A DNA stretch of 64,000 bases. It comes from Prescottella defluvii (GTDB lineage: Bacteria; Actinomycetota; Actinomycetes; Mycobacteriales; Mycobacteriaceae). The notes beneath the pieces are model-generated. The model saw only the letters and a program-made list of their open reading frames with translations. It made no database searches and was not told the DNA's origin. The position numbers were made by a program, and so were the translations under genes. The stretch lies in NCBI GenBank assembly GCA_029690005.1, contig CP121458.1:3844001-3908000 (forward strand), read 5' to 3'. This document shows, in pieces, positions 44,595 through 54,675 of the stretch. The first letter of the stretch is position 1, and each line of letters starts with the position of its first letter.

Positions 44595-45133
44595 TCACGC
44601 GTAACCCTGCGCCGTGTCTACCAAGATCGACGACATGCGGCGCCCACGGCGGTCGGTGCGCGCGATAACGATCGAGGAACGAAACTCAGCGGACCCCGCT
44701 CCGCTCCCGACCCGGGAGTACACATCCGCCATGAGCGTCAGGGTGGGGCGTGGAAAACGTGTTCGCTCGCAATCGCTTTCGAGGGCGTCGTCGACCATTT
44801 CCAGAAGATCGTGCCGATGCTGCAGCGGGACCGACCGGACGCCGAGATCCTCCTCCGATTCCTCGAGAACCAGTTGGGTCAGGACGATGTCGCAGTCGAC
44901 ATGGAAACGCTCCATCAGCAGCACGGACTCGTGGACGGCGGAACGCACGTCTGCCGCGGACGCGCGCGGCGGGAGTGCACAGCGCAACCCGACCAGGCGG
45001 AGGCCCGGCGAGGCTGCGATCTCACGGATCGAGTCGTACACGTACTCGGCCGGAAGATCACGGCTGTCGATGTGCGCGAAGACGTTCTGGTGTGCTGCCG
45101 CCGGAAGGTCGACCGAAAGTGCCGAAGTGTCAT
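44595..45133 (-). CDS. Hypothetical protein, unknown family (probable missing base just after the start)
   Basis: About 179 residues. ATG 45133 has an excellent GAGGAGG site 5 bases upstream. The frame carrying protein-like sequence (SALSVDLPAAAHQNVFAHIDSRD, LPAEYVYDSIREIAASPGLRLVGLRC, HESVLLMERFHVDCDIVLTQL, SSILVDTAQGYA) is one base out from that ATG; one added base after codon 2 would give MT-x-SALSVDLP. Composition is balanced and acidic, unlike shadow frames on the other strand. No motif recognised. Ends 9 bases before the lipase gene. Confidence 0.5.
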
Positions 45134-45315
45134 GATGGCCTCCTCGCTCACCTCCACACCTACGCGCCAGCTCGGGGCCGAGGCACGAACCATTGACATG
45201 CTCCTGACGCACCGACGACCGTCCTTGACACGCTGTTGACCCCCGGGTCCGAATCCCCACCACCAGGGACGTTGCGTGATGCAATGTGCCGAAGGGCGAC
45301 AGGAACGGGGTACGG

Positions 45316-46335
45316 ATGACCATCGTGGACAACGCCGTCTACGTCGACGGTGTTCGCGTCGACACCCCACGCGCGCTCGACTGCACCTACGAGACGATGA
45401 GCCGACTCGATGGGATGGCGTGGATCGGCCTCTATCGACCCGATGTCGCGGAGATCGAATCCTTGGCGAGCGAGTTCGGTCTCCACCACCTCGCTGTCGA
45501 GGACACGATCGCCGCGCACCAGCGCCCAAGCTCGAAGCGGTGCCGACGAGACCCTGTTCGTGGTGCTGCGGCCCGCCCGTTATCTCGACGATGTCGAGAA
45601 GGTCGAGTTCGGCGAGGTGCACGTATTCGTCGGACCTGACTTCGTCGTCACGATCCGGCACGCCGAGTCTCCCGATCTCGGACAGGTACGACGCCGTCTC
45701 GAAGCCACCCCCGGGCTGCTGTGTCTGGGCCCCGAGGCCGTGTTGTACGCGATTCTGGACCAGGTCGTCGACGAGTACCTCCCGGTGGCTGCAGGTCTCG
45801 AGAACGAGCATCGACGAGATCGAGAACCAGGTGTTCACCGGCGACCCCGCCGTCGCCAGACGCATCTACGACCTCTCGGGCGAGGTCATCGACTTCCAGC
45901 GCGCCACGCAGCCGCTGGTGTCGATCCTGGAGGCCCTCGAACGCGGCTCGGACAAGTACCACGTGGACCTCGAACTCCGTCGCCACCTCCGCGACGTGCT
46001 CGACCACACGCTGCGGGTCGTCGAGCGCGCCGACTCGTCCCGCGCACACCTGCAGACCGCACTGTCGGTGCACGCCACCCTGGTCGGCCAGCAGCAGAAC
46101 GAGGAGATGCGTCGGCTGACGGTCACGAGCCTGAACCAGAGCGAGGAGGTGAAGAAGGATATCCGCCTGGGCCGCAATCCTCTTCGCGCCCACACTGGTC
46201 GGCACCGTCTACGGGATGAACTTCAACGACATGCCCGAACTGGGGTGGGCATTCGGCTACCCGATGGCGTTGCTGCTCATGGTCGCGACGTCGCTGACGC
46301 TGTTCTACATCTTCAAACGCCAGCACTGGCTGTGA
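45316..46335 (+). CDS. corA: CorA-family Mg2+/Co2+ transporter (frame breaks)
   Basis: About 339 residues. Seen: N-terminal cytoplasmic alpha/beta domain (WIGLYRPDVAEIESLASEFGLHHLAVED, ETLFVVLRPARYLDDVEKVEFGEVHVFVG), long helical stalk (ALERGSDKYHVDLELRRHLRDVLDH, NEEMRRLTVTS), then two membrane helices with the signature YGMNF between them and C-terminal FYIFKRQHWL. Breaks near 45528, 45805 and 46160. Transports divalent cations into the cytoplasm down the membrane potential. ATG 45316. It lies just before the M-box/mgtC unit, so the area is a Mg2+ homeostasis group. Confidence 0.92.
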
Positions 46336-46350
46336 GCATGCTCGGTCCGG

Positions 46351-46356
46351 TTGACA
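46351..46356 (+). promoter_or_regulatory. Possible -35 box for the M-box transcript
   Basis: TTGACA, 34 bases before the predicted riboswitch 5' stem. A -10 hexamer at 17-18 bases is weak (CACGCT/ACGCTT), so this is only a candidate. Confidence 0.35.
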
Positions 46357-46389
46357 CCGGGCAGAGCCGCTGGCACGCTTCTCGTGCAG

Positions 46390-46551
46390 CACCTCGTTAG
46401 GCGAGGCTCCTGCACGAACACAGGCCACTGATCTGACGACGTCGAGAGACGCCCAAGATCAGGACAGTTCCCCGGATTAAGGGGTGATCCCAAGTGGCTT
46501 CCCACCGACGTGGGATACGTCGTGTAGTGCCGAAGCTCTTACGTGGAGGTG
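46390..46551 (+). ncRNA. M-box (ykoK) magnesium riboswitch
   Basis: Conserved core elements are present in order: CTCGTTAGGCGAGGCTCCTG at 46393-46412, GGCCACTG, GAGACGCC at 46445-46452, GGGGTGATCCC, and the 3' element GTGCCGAAGCTCTTACG at 46527-46543. The M-box consensus reads GTTAGGTGAGGCTCCT ... AGACGCC ... GTGCTAAAGCTCTACG. CACCTC (46390-46395) pairs with GAGGTG (46546-46551) to close helix P1. It lies 120 bases upstream of mgtC. M-boxes fold on Mg2+ binding and shut off Mg2+ uptake genes. Confidence 0.9.
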
Positions 46552-46671
46552 TTCCGACCGGACGATCACCATCGAGTGTGTGATCGACGCGAAACCCCTG
46601 CGTTGCACCGATAACGGAAACGCACAGCCGGCCCCGGTGCCGGTTGCCGCTCAGGTACGGAGGTATCCGAT

Positions 46672-47403
46672 ATGGACACCACGATCATCATTCTTCGGGT
46701 CGCACTCGGTCTGGGGCTCGGTGCCATGGTCGGTGTCGAGCGGCAATGGCGCTCCCGCATGGCAGGGCTCCGCACCAACGCCCTCGTGAGCCTGGGCGCG
46801 ACGCTGTTCGTGATCCTCGGCAGCTACGGGTTCCAAGGACCGACGCCGACCCCCACCCGCGTCGCAGCCCAGATCGTGTCGGGCATCGGCTTTCTCGGGG
46901 CCGGCGTCGTCATGAAGCAGGGCGCGTCCATCACCGGCCTCAACACGGCCGCCACCTTGTGGGCGACCGCCGCGGTCGGCGCTCTGGCGGGCGGCGGAAT
47001 GTACTGGGCCGCTGTCATCGGGGCCGTTGCGATCATGGGCGCCGACACGATTCTGCGTCCGGTCGGCCGACTGATGGACCATCAGCCCGCCCGGGCCGGA
47101 CGGGAGGAGCCACCAGTGGACTACCGATTCGAAGTGACGTGCCGTGAGGACGCCGAGGCGCACGTTCGCAGCCTGACCGTACAGGCGATCTCGCGACCCG
47201 AGTTCCGGTTGCGGTCGGTGCAGTCGTCCGACACATCCGCGACCGGACAGGTCGAGGTGGTCGCGGAACTGACTGCGGCACACCGCGACGACGCGCTGCT
47301 CGAGTCCGCGGTCAGCAGGCTGAGCCTCGAACCACTCGTCACCCGCGTGCAGTGGACGGTCTCCCCGGTCGAGACCGAGTCGATGTTCGAGGTCGGCCGG
47401 TGA
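46672..47403 (+). CDS. mgtC: MgtC/SapB-family Mg2+-stress membrane protein
   Basis: 243 residues, intact. Seen: MgtC signature GVERQWRSRMAGLRTNALVSLGA, QIVSGIGFLGAGVVMKQGAS, GLNTAATLWATAAVGALAG, four to five membrane helices in residues 1-125, then a C-terminal ACT-like cytoplasmic domain (YRFEVTCREDAEAHVRSLTV). MgtC proteins support growth in low Mg2+ and, in pathogens, survival in macrophages. GGAGGT precedes ATG 46672. The M-box upstream should raise expression when Mg2+ is low. Confidence 0.94.
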   Translation: MDTTIIILRVALGLGLGAMVGVERQWRSRMAGLRTNALVSLGATLFVILGSYGFQGPTPTPTRVAAQIVSGIGFLGAGVVMKQGASITGLNTAATLWATAAVGALAGGGMYWAAVIGAVAIMGADTILRPVGRLMDHQPARAGREEPPVDYRFEVTCREDAEAHVRSLTVQAISRPEFRLRSVQSSDTSATGQVEVVAELTAAHRDDALLESAVSRLSLEPLVTRVQWTVSPVETESMFEVGR

Positions 47404-48803
47404 CCGCCCGGTCGGGGCAGGCCCCGCCCAGAAGTCCGAGGGCACGACGTTTCGGCGGCGCTTCGCCGAGTGGACCGAACGGCCGCTGTGGTCGCTGCAC
47501 CTGACCCTCGGCCTCACCGGGCTGCTGACGACGTTCGGGCTGGCGATGGTGCTGTCGGCATCGGCCGTCGAGTCGTACGTCGGCGGAGGATCGGCGTACA
47601 CCTTCTTCGTGCAGCAGTTGCTCGGCGTCGTGCTGGGACTGTTCGCCTTCTATCTGGCGATGCGGTTGCCGGTCAGGACCATCCGGATGCTGTCGTTCCC
47701 CGCGTTCGTGATCTCGGTGGTGATGCTGATCCTCGTGCTGATTCCGGGGATCGGCGCCGAGATCCAGGCTCGAGGCGCTGGTTCGACATCGCGGGTATCT
47801 CGTTCCAGCCGTCCGAGCTCGCGAAGGTGGCACTGGTGCTGTGGGGCGCGCACATGCTCACGCTGCGCGGCAGAGACCGACCGATCGACGCGGGACATCG
47901 TGATTCCGGTGGTGCCGGCGCGCTCGTCATGTGTGTGCTGGTGGTGCTCCAGCCGAACCTGAGCACCGCCATCACGCTCGCGATCATCATGATGGCACTA
48001 CTGTGGTACGTGGGCTTCGACCTGCGGATCCTGAGTGCCATCATCGCCACCGGTGTCGCGACCGCCATCATCCTCACGTTCACCGCCGGATACCGGTCGA
48101 CCGGGTGCGGGTCCTGTTCAATCCGGCGACGACCCGCAGGGGTTGGGCTACCAGTCACGACAGGCGAAGTACGCACTCGCGAGCGGAGGGGTGTTCGGCG
48201 AGGGACTCGGACAGTCGACCAGTAAGTGGAACTACCTTCCGAACGCGTACAACGACTTCATCTTCGCGATCATCGGCGACGAACTCGGCATCATCGGATG
48301 CCTGTCGGTCGTCGCCCTGTTCGCCGCGGTCGTCCTGCTGGGCCTGCGGATCGCCCGCCGCTGCGCCGACCCGTTCCTCGGGCTCGTCGCCGCCGTCGCG
48401 ACAACGTGGATCGGCGCGCAGGCGGCCATCAACATCGGCTACGTCACCGGACTGCTTCCGTGACCGGACTGCAGTTGCCACTGATCTCATACGGCGGTAC
48501 GTCCACAGCGCTGATGCTGTTCGTCTTCGGCCTCATCGCGAATGCCGCGAGGCACGAACCTCGCGCGATCGCCGCGATCGAGAAGTCGGGAGGCGGACGG
48601 ATCTCGCGGCTGCTCCGACTGCCGGTGCCGCAGCCGAGCCCGACGCCCGACAGCCGCCGGGTGCAGCGACGCCGGAACAGCGTGCCGCCGAACATGACTC
48701 GCGGCCGGAACCTTCCCGGAGGTCGGGATCGACGGTGCCGTCCGATCGCACTTCCACGGTACGGTCGCGCTCCACTCGAACCGCTGGGAGGAGATCGTCA
48801 TGA
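47400..48803 (+). CDS. SEDS-family (FtsW/RodA/SpoVE-like) peptidoglycan glycosyltransferase (multiple frame breaks)
   Basis: About 467 residues with roughly ten membrane helices. Seen: [57 protein letters not shown] (SEDS PSE motif), [36 protein letters not shown] (catalytic-Asp loop region) and [14 protein letters not shown]-terminal tail Ala/Pro/Glu-rich. Breaks near 47435, 47770, 47895, 48110, 48462 and 48610. GTG 47400 overlaps the mgtC stop (GTGA), so it is coupled to mgtC and under the same riboswitch. Stop TGA overlaps the next ATG. It lies outside the usual division cluster, so probably a paralogue; FtsW versus RodA cannot be decided here. Confidence 0.87.
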
Positions 48804-48961
48804 TCAAGGCCGTCGCACTGCTGGCCCGCAAACCGGAACTGTCGCACGTGCTCGCCACCCACGCCCGGCCCGAACTGTCGGCGGCGATCGCGGCCGACGA
48901 GGAGAACTTCCTCGACCGATCACGCACCCGGATGTACGTCGTCGACGTCCGGGAGAGCTAG
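48800..48961 (+). CDS. Very short EthD-like protein, possibly internally deleted
   Basis: 53 residues: [16 protein letters not shown] then PELSAAIAADEENFLDRSRTRMYVVD. Both ends look like EthD-domain proteins (about 100 residues; N-terminal MIK.xxLLxRKPxLS, C-terminal DEExFLDRSRT), while the middle 45 or so residues are absent. The two parts meet at a repeated PELS (GAACTGTCG in DNA), consistent with deletion between short direct repeats. GGGAGGAG precedes ATG 48800, which overlaps the SEDS stop (ATGA). Its TAG shares a CTAG with the convergent priA stop. Confidence 0.45.
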   Translation: MIKAVALLARKPELSHVLATHARPELSAAIAADEENFLDRSRTRMYVVDVRES

Positions 48962-50935
48962 CCGATCCGGAGCGGATCGATCTGGACCGGACGGGTCCGG
49001 TCGATCGCCGGGCGCTGCGGACGGCCTGGGCCTCCGCCAGGCCCTTCGCCAGCGCCCGTCCGTCGCCGCGCGGGACCCGAACGAGCATGCGCTCCACGTC
49101 TTCCGGCTCCGGCTCCTCGGTCGAGAACGGCAGCCGCTCCCCCGGCGGCAGCGGCACCGGTCCCAGAACCTCGGCCGAATCCGGAAGTCCCGCCGCCTCG
49201 AGAATTTCTCCGATCGACGCCGCGGTGCCATCGACCGCGGCCATGTGCACGGCGGGCGGGAATCCCACCTCCCGCACGTTCCCGAGCTGAGCTCGCGCGT
49301 GCCACACCGGATCCCAGCGCACCAGTGCCTGCACGGTGGGGATTCCGGAGTCGGCGACGACCACCACCTGGCCGCCGTCGCCGTGCGACCGCGCCAGCGC
49401 CGAGCGCGGTCATCCACCGCCGCAGTGTCTCCTCGGCGGCACGCAGGTCCGCACGCCCCAGCAGCGCCCACCCGTCGAGGAGCAGGGCCGCGCCGTAGCC
49501 GCCGGGCATCACCGGTTCGGCGCCGACCGTCGACACGACCAGCTTGGCGCCGGGCGGCATCTCGGCCTTCACGTCGGATCCGCCGGACGTGTGCACCGCA
49601 ACACCAGGAAACGCCCTGCCCAACTCCTCGGCGGTGCGCCCGCCCCGACGACGACCGCCCGCAGCGCCCGCGCGCCGCACGCGTGACAGCGGTGGTTGGT
49701 GTCCGCTATGCCGCACCACTTGCACGTCGGGAACCTACGCCGTCCGGCCCGGCGGCCGCGGGCAGCGACGACGGGCCGTTGCACCGCCGGCAGCGCGCCG
49801 GTGCCCGGCACTTCCCGCACGCCAACGACGGCGCGTACGCCGCGGCGCGGAACCTGAACCAGCACACCGGCGCCCGCCGCCAGGGCCTGCCGGGCCGCGG
49901 CGAACGCGATCGCCGGAAGACGGGCCGCTCGGCTCCGGATCGCGGGCCAGCGCGTGGTCGCTGTCCGCGAGTGCGGTGATCTTCGGGGCGCGTGCGCGCA
50001 CCGACGTCCCGGGCCGCCACGAGGTCGTGCGCCCACCCCGAGTCGACGAGGGCCTGTGCCTCCGCCGTACGTGAATGCCCCGGCCAGCACGACGGCACAC
50101 CCCGTGCCGTGGGCCCGCGACAGCGCGACTTCACGCGCGTGCGGATACGGCGAACGCGGCTCCGCCAGGCTGCTGTCACCGTCGTCCCACACGACCGTCA
50201 GCCCGAGGTCCGGCGTCGGGCGAACACCGACGCCCGGGGTCCCGACGACGACGCGGGCCGTGCCCCGCAGCGCCGCCAGCCACCGCCGGTACCGCGCCGA
50301 CGGCCCGAGTCCCGCCGCGAGACCCACGACGTGGTCGGCGCCGATCAGGTTCTCACACGCCGCGCCAGCCTGTCCAGGTCACGCTGGTCGGGCACGACGA
50401 GCACCGCGCCCCGCCCGGACGCCGCGACGACGCCGGCCAGCTCCGCGAGCCGCGCGCACCAGTCCTCGCCGGGAAGAGCCTGCCACGCCGCGCGCGGACC
50501 GCGCCCCGACTCCAGCGCCTGGAGGAAGTTGAGGCCGTGGGTGTAGGCGGACCATGCCTCCCGGTCGACCGTGGGTGAGTCCGGCGCCGGGCGCGGCACG
50601 ACCTCCTCGGATTCAGACCTCCGCGTGCCGCGGCGGGACCGCCAGGCGCAGCACGTCCGCGCGCGTCCCGGCGTAGCGCTGAGCCACCGCGTCGACCAGG
50701 CGGTGCACCTCGGCGGTCAGGACGGGCTCGGCCGAGACGACCCGATCGAGCCAGGCCAGCTTGCCGTCGTGCTCCCGCTCGTCTCGCTTCGGCTCGAAGA
50801 GGAAGCCGATCGACGAGCCGTCCCGCGAACCGGACCCGGACCCGGACGCCCGGGCGGGCCTGCTCGTCCAGCTCGGACGGAATCGGATTAGTCGAACTCA
50901 CGGTCCAGGTGCGCAACAGGAAGCAGCGGCAGCAC
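48958..50935 (-). CDS. priA: Primosomal protein N' PriA, actinobacterial type (multiple frame breaks)
   Basis: Replication-restart protein, about 660 residues. Segments match mycobacterial PriA: LPLLPVAHLDREFDY, QARPGVRVRVRFAGRLVD, LPGEDWCARLAEL, VVPDQRDLDRL, RYRRWLAALRGTARVVVGT, SLAEPRSPYPHAREVAL, CGKCRAPARCRRCNG and CKWCG...CHACG (zinc cysteines), GGYGAALLLDGWALLGR, and end VQIDPLRIG. Actinobacterial PriA proteins are known to lack the helicase ATPase motifs, and none is seen here. At least seven frame breaks, one just after REFD near 50890. The 5' end is uncertain: GTG 50935 is used, but homologues start a few residues further up. Confidence 0.9.
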
Positions 50936-51005
50936 TCGCGCCGCGGGCGCGTGTGCTGCCGCTGTCTTGTCGGTGCCGGTCAGCGAGCTGACTCTTCGGT
51001 CGCGG

Positions 51006-52219
51006 TCAGAGACCCGCGGCCGCGCGCAGCTTCTCCGCGCGGTCGGTGCGCTCCCACGGCAGGTCGACGTCGGTACGACCGAAGTGACCGTATGCAGCCG
51101 TGTCCGAGTAGATCGGGCGGAGCAGGTCCAGGTCGCGGATGATCGCGCCCGGACGCAGGTCGAAGACCTCGCTGATCGCCTGCTGGATCTTCGCGACTTC
51201 CACCTTCTCGGTGCCGAAGGTCTCGACGAACAGGCCGACCGGGGCCGCCTTGCCGATCGCGTAGGCGACCTGGACCTCGATGCGGTCGGCGAGGCCGGCC
51301 GCGACGGCGTTCTTGGCCACCCAGCGCATCGCGTACGCCGCGGAACGGTCCACCTTCGACGGATCCTTGCCGGAGAACGCGCCGCCGCCGTGGCGGGCCA
51401 TGCCGCCGTAGGTGTCGACGATGATCTTGCGGCCCGTCAGGCCGGCGTCGCCCATCGGACCACCCAGGACGAACTTGCCGGTCGGGTTGACCAGCAGGCG
51501 GACGTCGGAGGTGTCGAGTTCGATGGCGAGCTCGCCGAGGACGTAGCCGAGAACCTTCTCGCGCAGATCCGGGGTGAGCAGGTTGTCGAGGTCGATGTCG
51601 GCCGCGTGCTGCGTCGAGATGACGACGGTGTCGAGCCGGACCGGACGGTCGCCGTCGTACTCGATCGTGACCTGGGTCTTGCCGTCCGGACGCAGGTACG
51701 GCAGCACGCCCGTCTTGCGGACCTCGGTGAGACGGCGCGAGAGCCGGTGCGCGAGCGCGATCGGCAGCGGCATGAGCTCCGGGGTGTCGGTGCAGGCGTA
51801 GCCGAACGTCAGCCCCTGGTCGCCGGCGCCCTGGCGATCGATCTCGTCGTCGGTCACGCCGTCGACGCGAGCCTCGTGAGAGTGGTCGACGCCCTGTGCG
51901 ATCTCCGGCGACTGCGCGCCGATCGCGATGTTCACGCCGCACGAATTGCCGTCGAAGCCCTTCGCGGACGAGTCGTAGCCAATCTCGAGGACCTTGTCGC
52001 GCACGATCTTCGGGATGTCGACGTACGCGGACGTCGTCACCTCACCGGCGACGTCGGACCTGCCCGGTGGTCACCAGGGTCTCGACCGCGACGCGGCTGT
52101 GCGGTACCCGCCTGGAGCATCGCGTCGAGGATGGAGTCACTGATGGCGTCACAGATCTTGTCGGGGTGACCTTCGGTCACGGACTCACTGGTGAATAGCC
52201 GCTTGCCGGACGTGCTCAC
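51006..52219 (-). CDS. metK: S-adenosylmethionine synthetase (two frame breaks)
   Basis: Makes S-adenosylmethionine from methionine and ATP. About 403 residues, the family length. Seen: [24 protein letters not shown] split as [13 protein letters not shown] (ATP-binding), [61 protein letters not shown], and AYGHFGR. Breaks near 52105 and 52060. GTG 52219 gives [11 protein letters not shown] after AGGGAG. It follows coaBC by 174 bases; no SAM riboswitch was recognised there. Confidence 0.96.
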
Positions 52220-52393
52220 AGATCTCCCTCTCGACGTTCTGCCCGAGGCCGACTCCGCTCGAATCCGAATTCTCGAATCGTGCGGCCCCGATACGACACC
52301 TGAGCTGATTTTCGTTTCTACTTCTATTCAATACCGCAGACGACCACGGTGCCAGGAGACCGGTCCCCCGCGCGGCGCCGTGGTCGCGACGTG

Positions 52394-53670
52394 CTACTTC
52401 GGGGCCAGCAGACCCGCAACCGCATCGAGCACGCGGCTGGCCATCAGCGACTTCGAACCCGGTTCGATCGCCGACTCGGTGCCGTCGGCCCCGAGCAGCC
52501 ACCCATCGTTGTGGTCCACCTCGAAGGCCTTGCCGTCACCGACCGCGTTCACGACGAGAAGATCACAACCCTTGCGCGTCAATTTCGTTCGCGCATGGTC
52601 GAGGACACTTCCCGACGCGTCACCCGTCTCGGCCGCGAATCCCACGATCGCGGTGCCGGGAGCGAGAGTGCCGTCCCGCCGAGCCTGCACCAGACCGGCG
52701 AGAATGTCATCGTTTTTGATCAGCGGAATCGAGTTCGGCTCGTCCGCACCCTTCTTGATCTTGCTGGTCGCGACGGTGGCGGGCCTGAAGTCCGCCACGG
52801 CCGCCGACATGATCACCGCGTCGGCGTCGACCGCATGCTTCATGACCGCCTCGCGCATCTGCTCGGCGGTACGGACGTTCACGACCTCGACCGCGGCCGG
52901 ATCGGCCAGTTCGGCAGTGGCGCCGGCGACCAACGTCACCTCGGCACCGCGCTGCGCGGCCAGGCGCGCGATCGCGTACCCCTGCTTGCCCGAACTGCGG
53001 TTGCCCAGGTAGCGGACCGGGTCGAGCGGCTCACGAGTTCCGCCCGCCGAGATCACCAGGCGGCGGCCCCTCGAGGTGGCGCGGCAGCGCCGACGAGCGT
53101 TCCAGCGGCGGCGATGCAAGCGCGAAGATCTCCTCGGGCTCGGGCATGCGCCCCGCACCGGTGTCCTTGCCGGTCAGCCGGCCGACGCCGGCTCGATGAC
53201 GATGTTGCCGCGCTCGCGCAGCGTCGCGACGTTCGCGACGGTCGCGGGGTGCTCCCACATCTCCGCGTGCATCGCCGGGCGAACACGACCGGGCACGCGC
53301 CGTCAGGAGCGTGGCGGTCAGCAGGTCGTCCGCCCGCCCGGCCACCGCACGAGCCATGAGGTCGGCGGTGGCGGGGGCGATGACGACCAGATCCGCTTCC
53401 TGCCCGAGACGCACGTGCGCCGACCTCGGGCACGTCGGCGAAGACGCCGGTCTGCACCGGATTACCGGACAGGGCCTCGAACGTGGCCCGACCGACGAAC
53501 TGCAGCGCGGACTCGGTGGGGATCACCCGGACGCGGTGACCGTTCTCGGTGAAGCTGCGAACCAGCGCGCAGCTCTTGTACGCGGCGATACCGCCGCCGA
53601 CGCCGACGACGATCCGCTTGGGTCCCGCCGAATCGGATTCCCGATCGGACACAGGCGTTGCTCCGCTCAC
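52394..53670 (-). CDS. coaBC: Bifunctional phosphopantothenoylcysteine decarboxylase/synthetase CoaBC (several frame breaks)
   Basis: Two steps of coenzyme A synthesis. The CoaC flavoprotein half shows [58 protein letters not shown] after repair, and [13 protein letters not shown]. The CoaB half shows [26 protein letters not shown] split as TREPLDPVR and [40 protein letters not shown]. About 424 residues. Breaks near 53420, 53290, 53195 and 53065. GTG 53670 overlaps the rpoZ stop (GTGA). Confidence 0.94.
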
Positions 53671-53972
53671 TCGCCTTCGGTGTGCTCGAGCAGGTCGGAG
53701 TGGATCTCGCGCAGCGCGATGGACAGCGGCTTCTCCTGCAGACCCGGCTCGACGAGCGGGCCGACGTACTCGAGGATGCCGTCGCCCAGCTGGTTGTAGT
53801 AGTCGTTGATCTGCCGCGCACGCTTGGCCGAGTAGATGACCAGGGCGTACTTGGACGACGTGCGCTCGAGCAGCTCGTCGATCGGCGGGTTGGTGATGCC
53901 GAGCGGGGTGTCGTAGGCAGGCAAGGCGCCACGACCGGCGGTGTCGGACACTACTGCTTCGGTGCTGCTCAC
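53667..53972 (-). CDS. rpoZ: RNA polymerase omega subunit
   Basis: Helps assemble the beta-prime subunit of RNA polymerase. 101 residues, intact. Seen: [37 protein letters not shown] split as [10 protein letters not shown] and [37 protein letters not shown]-terminal HTEGE, nearly identical to mycobacterial RpoZ. GTG 53972 is chosen because AGGAGA lies 6 bases upstream; the longer open frame to 54038 is not conserved. Confidence 0.96.
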   Translation of the reverse strand: MSSTEAVVSDTAGRGALPAYDTPLGITNPPIDELLERTSSKYALVIYSAKRARQINDYYNQLGDGILEYVGPLVEPGLQEKPLSIALREIHSDLLEHTEGE

Positions 53973-54021
53973 TCGGTTTCTCCTGAACTGGACTTGAAAA
54001 GTGCCAAATTGAATGCCGGAA

Positions 54022-54675
54022 TCAGGGGGCGACGGCACTCAGTGCTGTCTGTCCAGCCAACAAGGATACCAACTCATCGCAGGCCTGGCTGACGTCCTCG
54101 TTGACGATGACCGTGTCGAACTCGTCCTGAGCGGCCAGTTCGACCTTCGCGGTCTGCAGTCGACGCTCGACGACGTCGGCGGGCTCGGTGCCGCGGCCGG
54201 TCAGCCGCGAGACCAGCGCCTCCCAGCTGGGGGGCGCCATGAACGTCAGGACCGCCTCGGGCATCGCGGCGCGCACCGACCGCGCACCCACCAGGTCGAC
54301 CTCGACCAGCACGGGCTTGCCGTCCGCGAGCGCCTGGCGCACCGGCTCGGCCGGGGTGCCGGACCGCTGGAGGCCACCATGGATCTCGGCCCACTCGAGC
54401 AGGTCACCGGAGTCGATCATGCGGTCGAATTCGTCCCGCGAGATGAAGTGGTAGTCCTGTCCGTCCACCTCGCCGGGCCGCGGGGCCCGGGTGGTCGCCG
54501 AGACGCTGAAGACGACCTCGGGCATGCGGTCACGCAGCAGACGGACGACGCTGGACTTTCCGACGGCCGAGGGGCCGGCCAGTACTACCAGCCGGCCCCT
54601 CCGCACTGCGTCACCACTCTCGACCGATGCCGAAGTGGTCTCGCTGCCTGACACCTGTTGTGCGTCAGCAATCAC
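54022..54675 (-). CDS. gmk: Guanylate kinase
   Basis: Phosphorylates GMP to GDP. 217 residues, intact. Seen: P-loop [35 protein letters not shown] (GMP-binding SxTTRxPRxGE and DYHF), [24 protein letters not shown] 54675 overlaps the mihF stop (GTGA). The order mihF-gmk-rpoZ-coaBC-metK is the same as in Mycobacterium. Confidence 0.97.
   Translation of the reverse strand: MIADAQQVSGSETTSASVESGDAVRRGRLVVLAGPSAVGKSSVVRLLRDRMPEVVFSVSATTRAPRPGEVDGQDYHFISRDEFDRMIDSGDLLEWAEIHGGLQRSGTPAEPVRQALADGKPVLVEVDLVGARSVRAAMPEAVLTFMAPPSWEALVSRLTGRGTEPADVVERRLQTAKVELAAQDEFDTVIVNEDVSQACDELVSLLAGQTALSAVAP

Noticed and set aside
44750..45196. Plus-strand ORF opposite the hypothetical protein before the lipase
   Set aside because: Arg/Pro/Gly-rich shadow; the minus frame has the better SD, acidic balance and operon position.
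52220..52393. SAM riboswitch upstream of metK
   Set aside because: No SAM-I, SAM-II or SAM-IV core recognised in the 174-base spacer.
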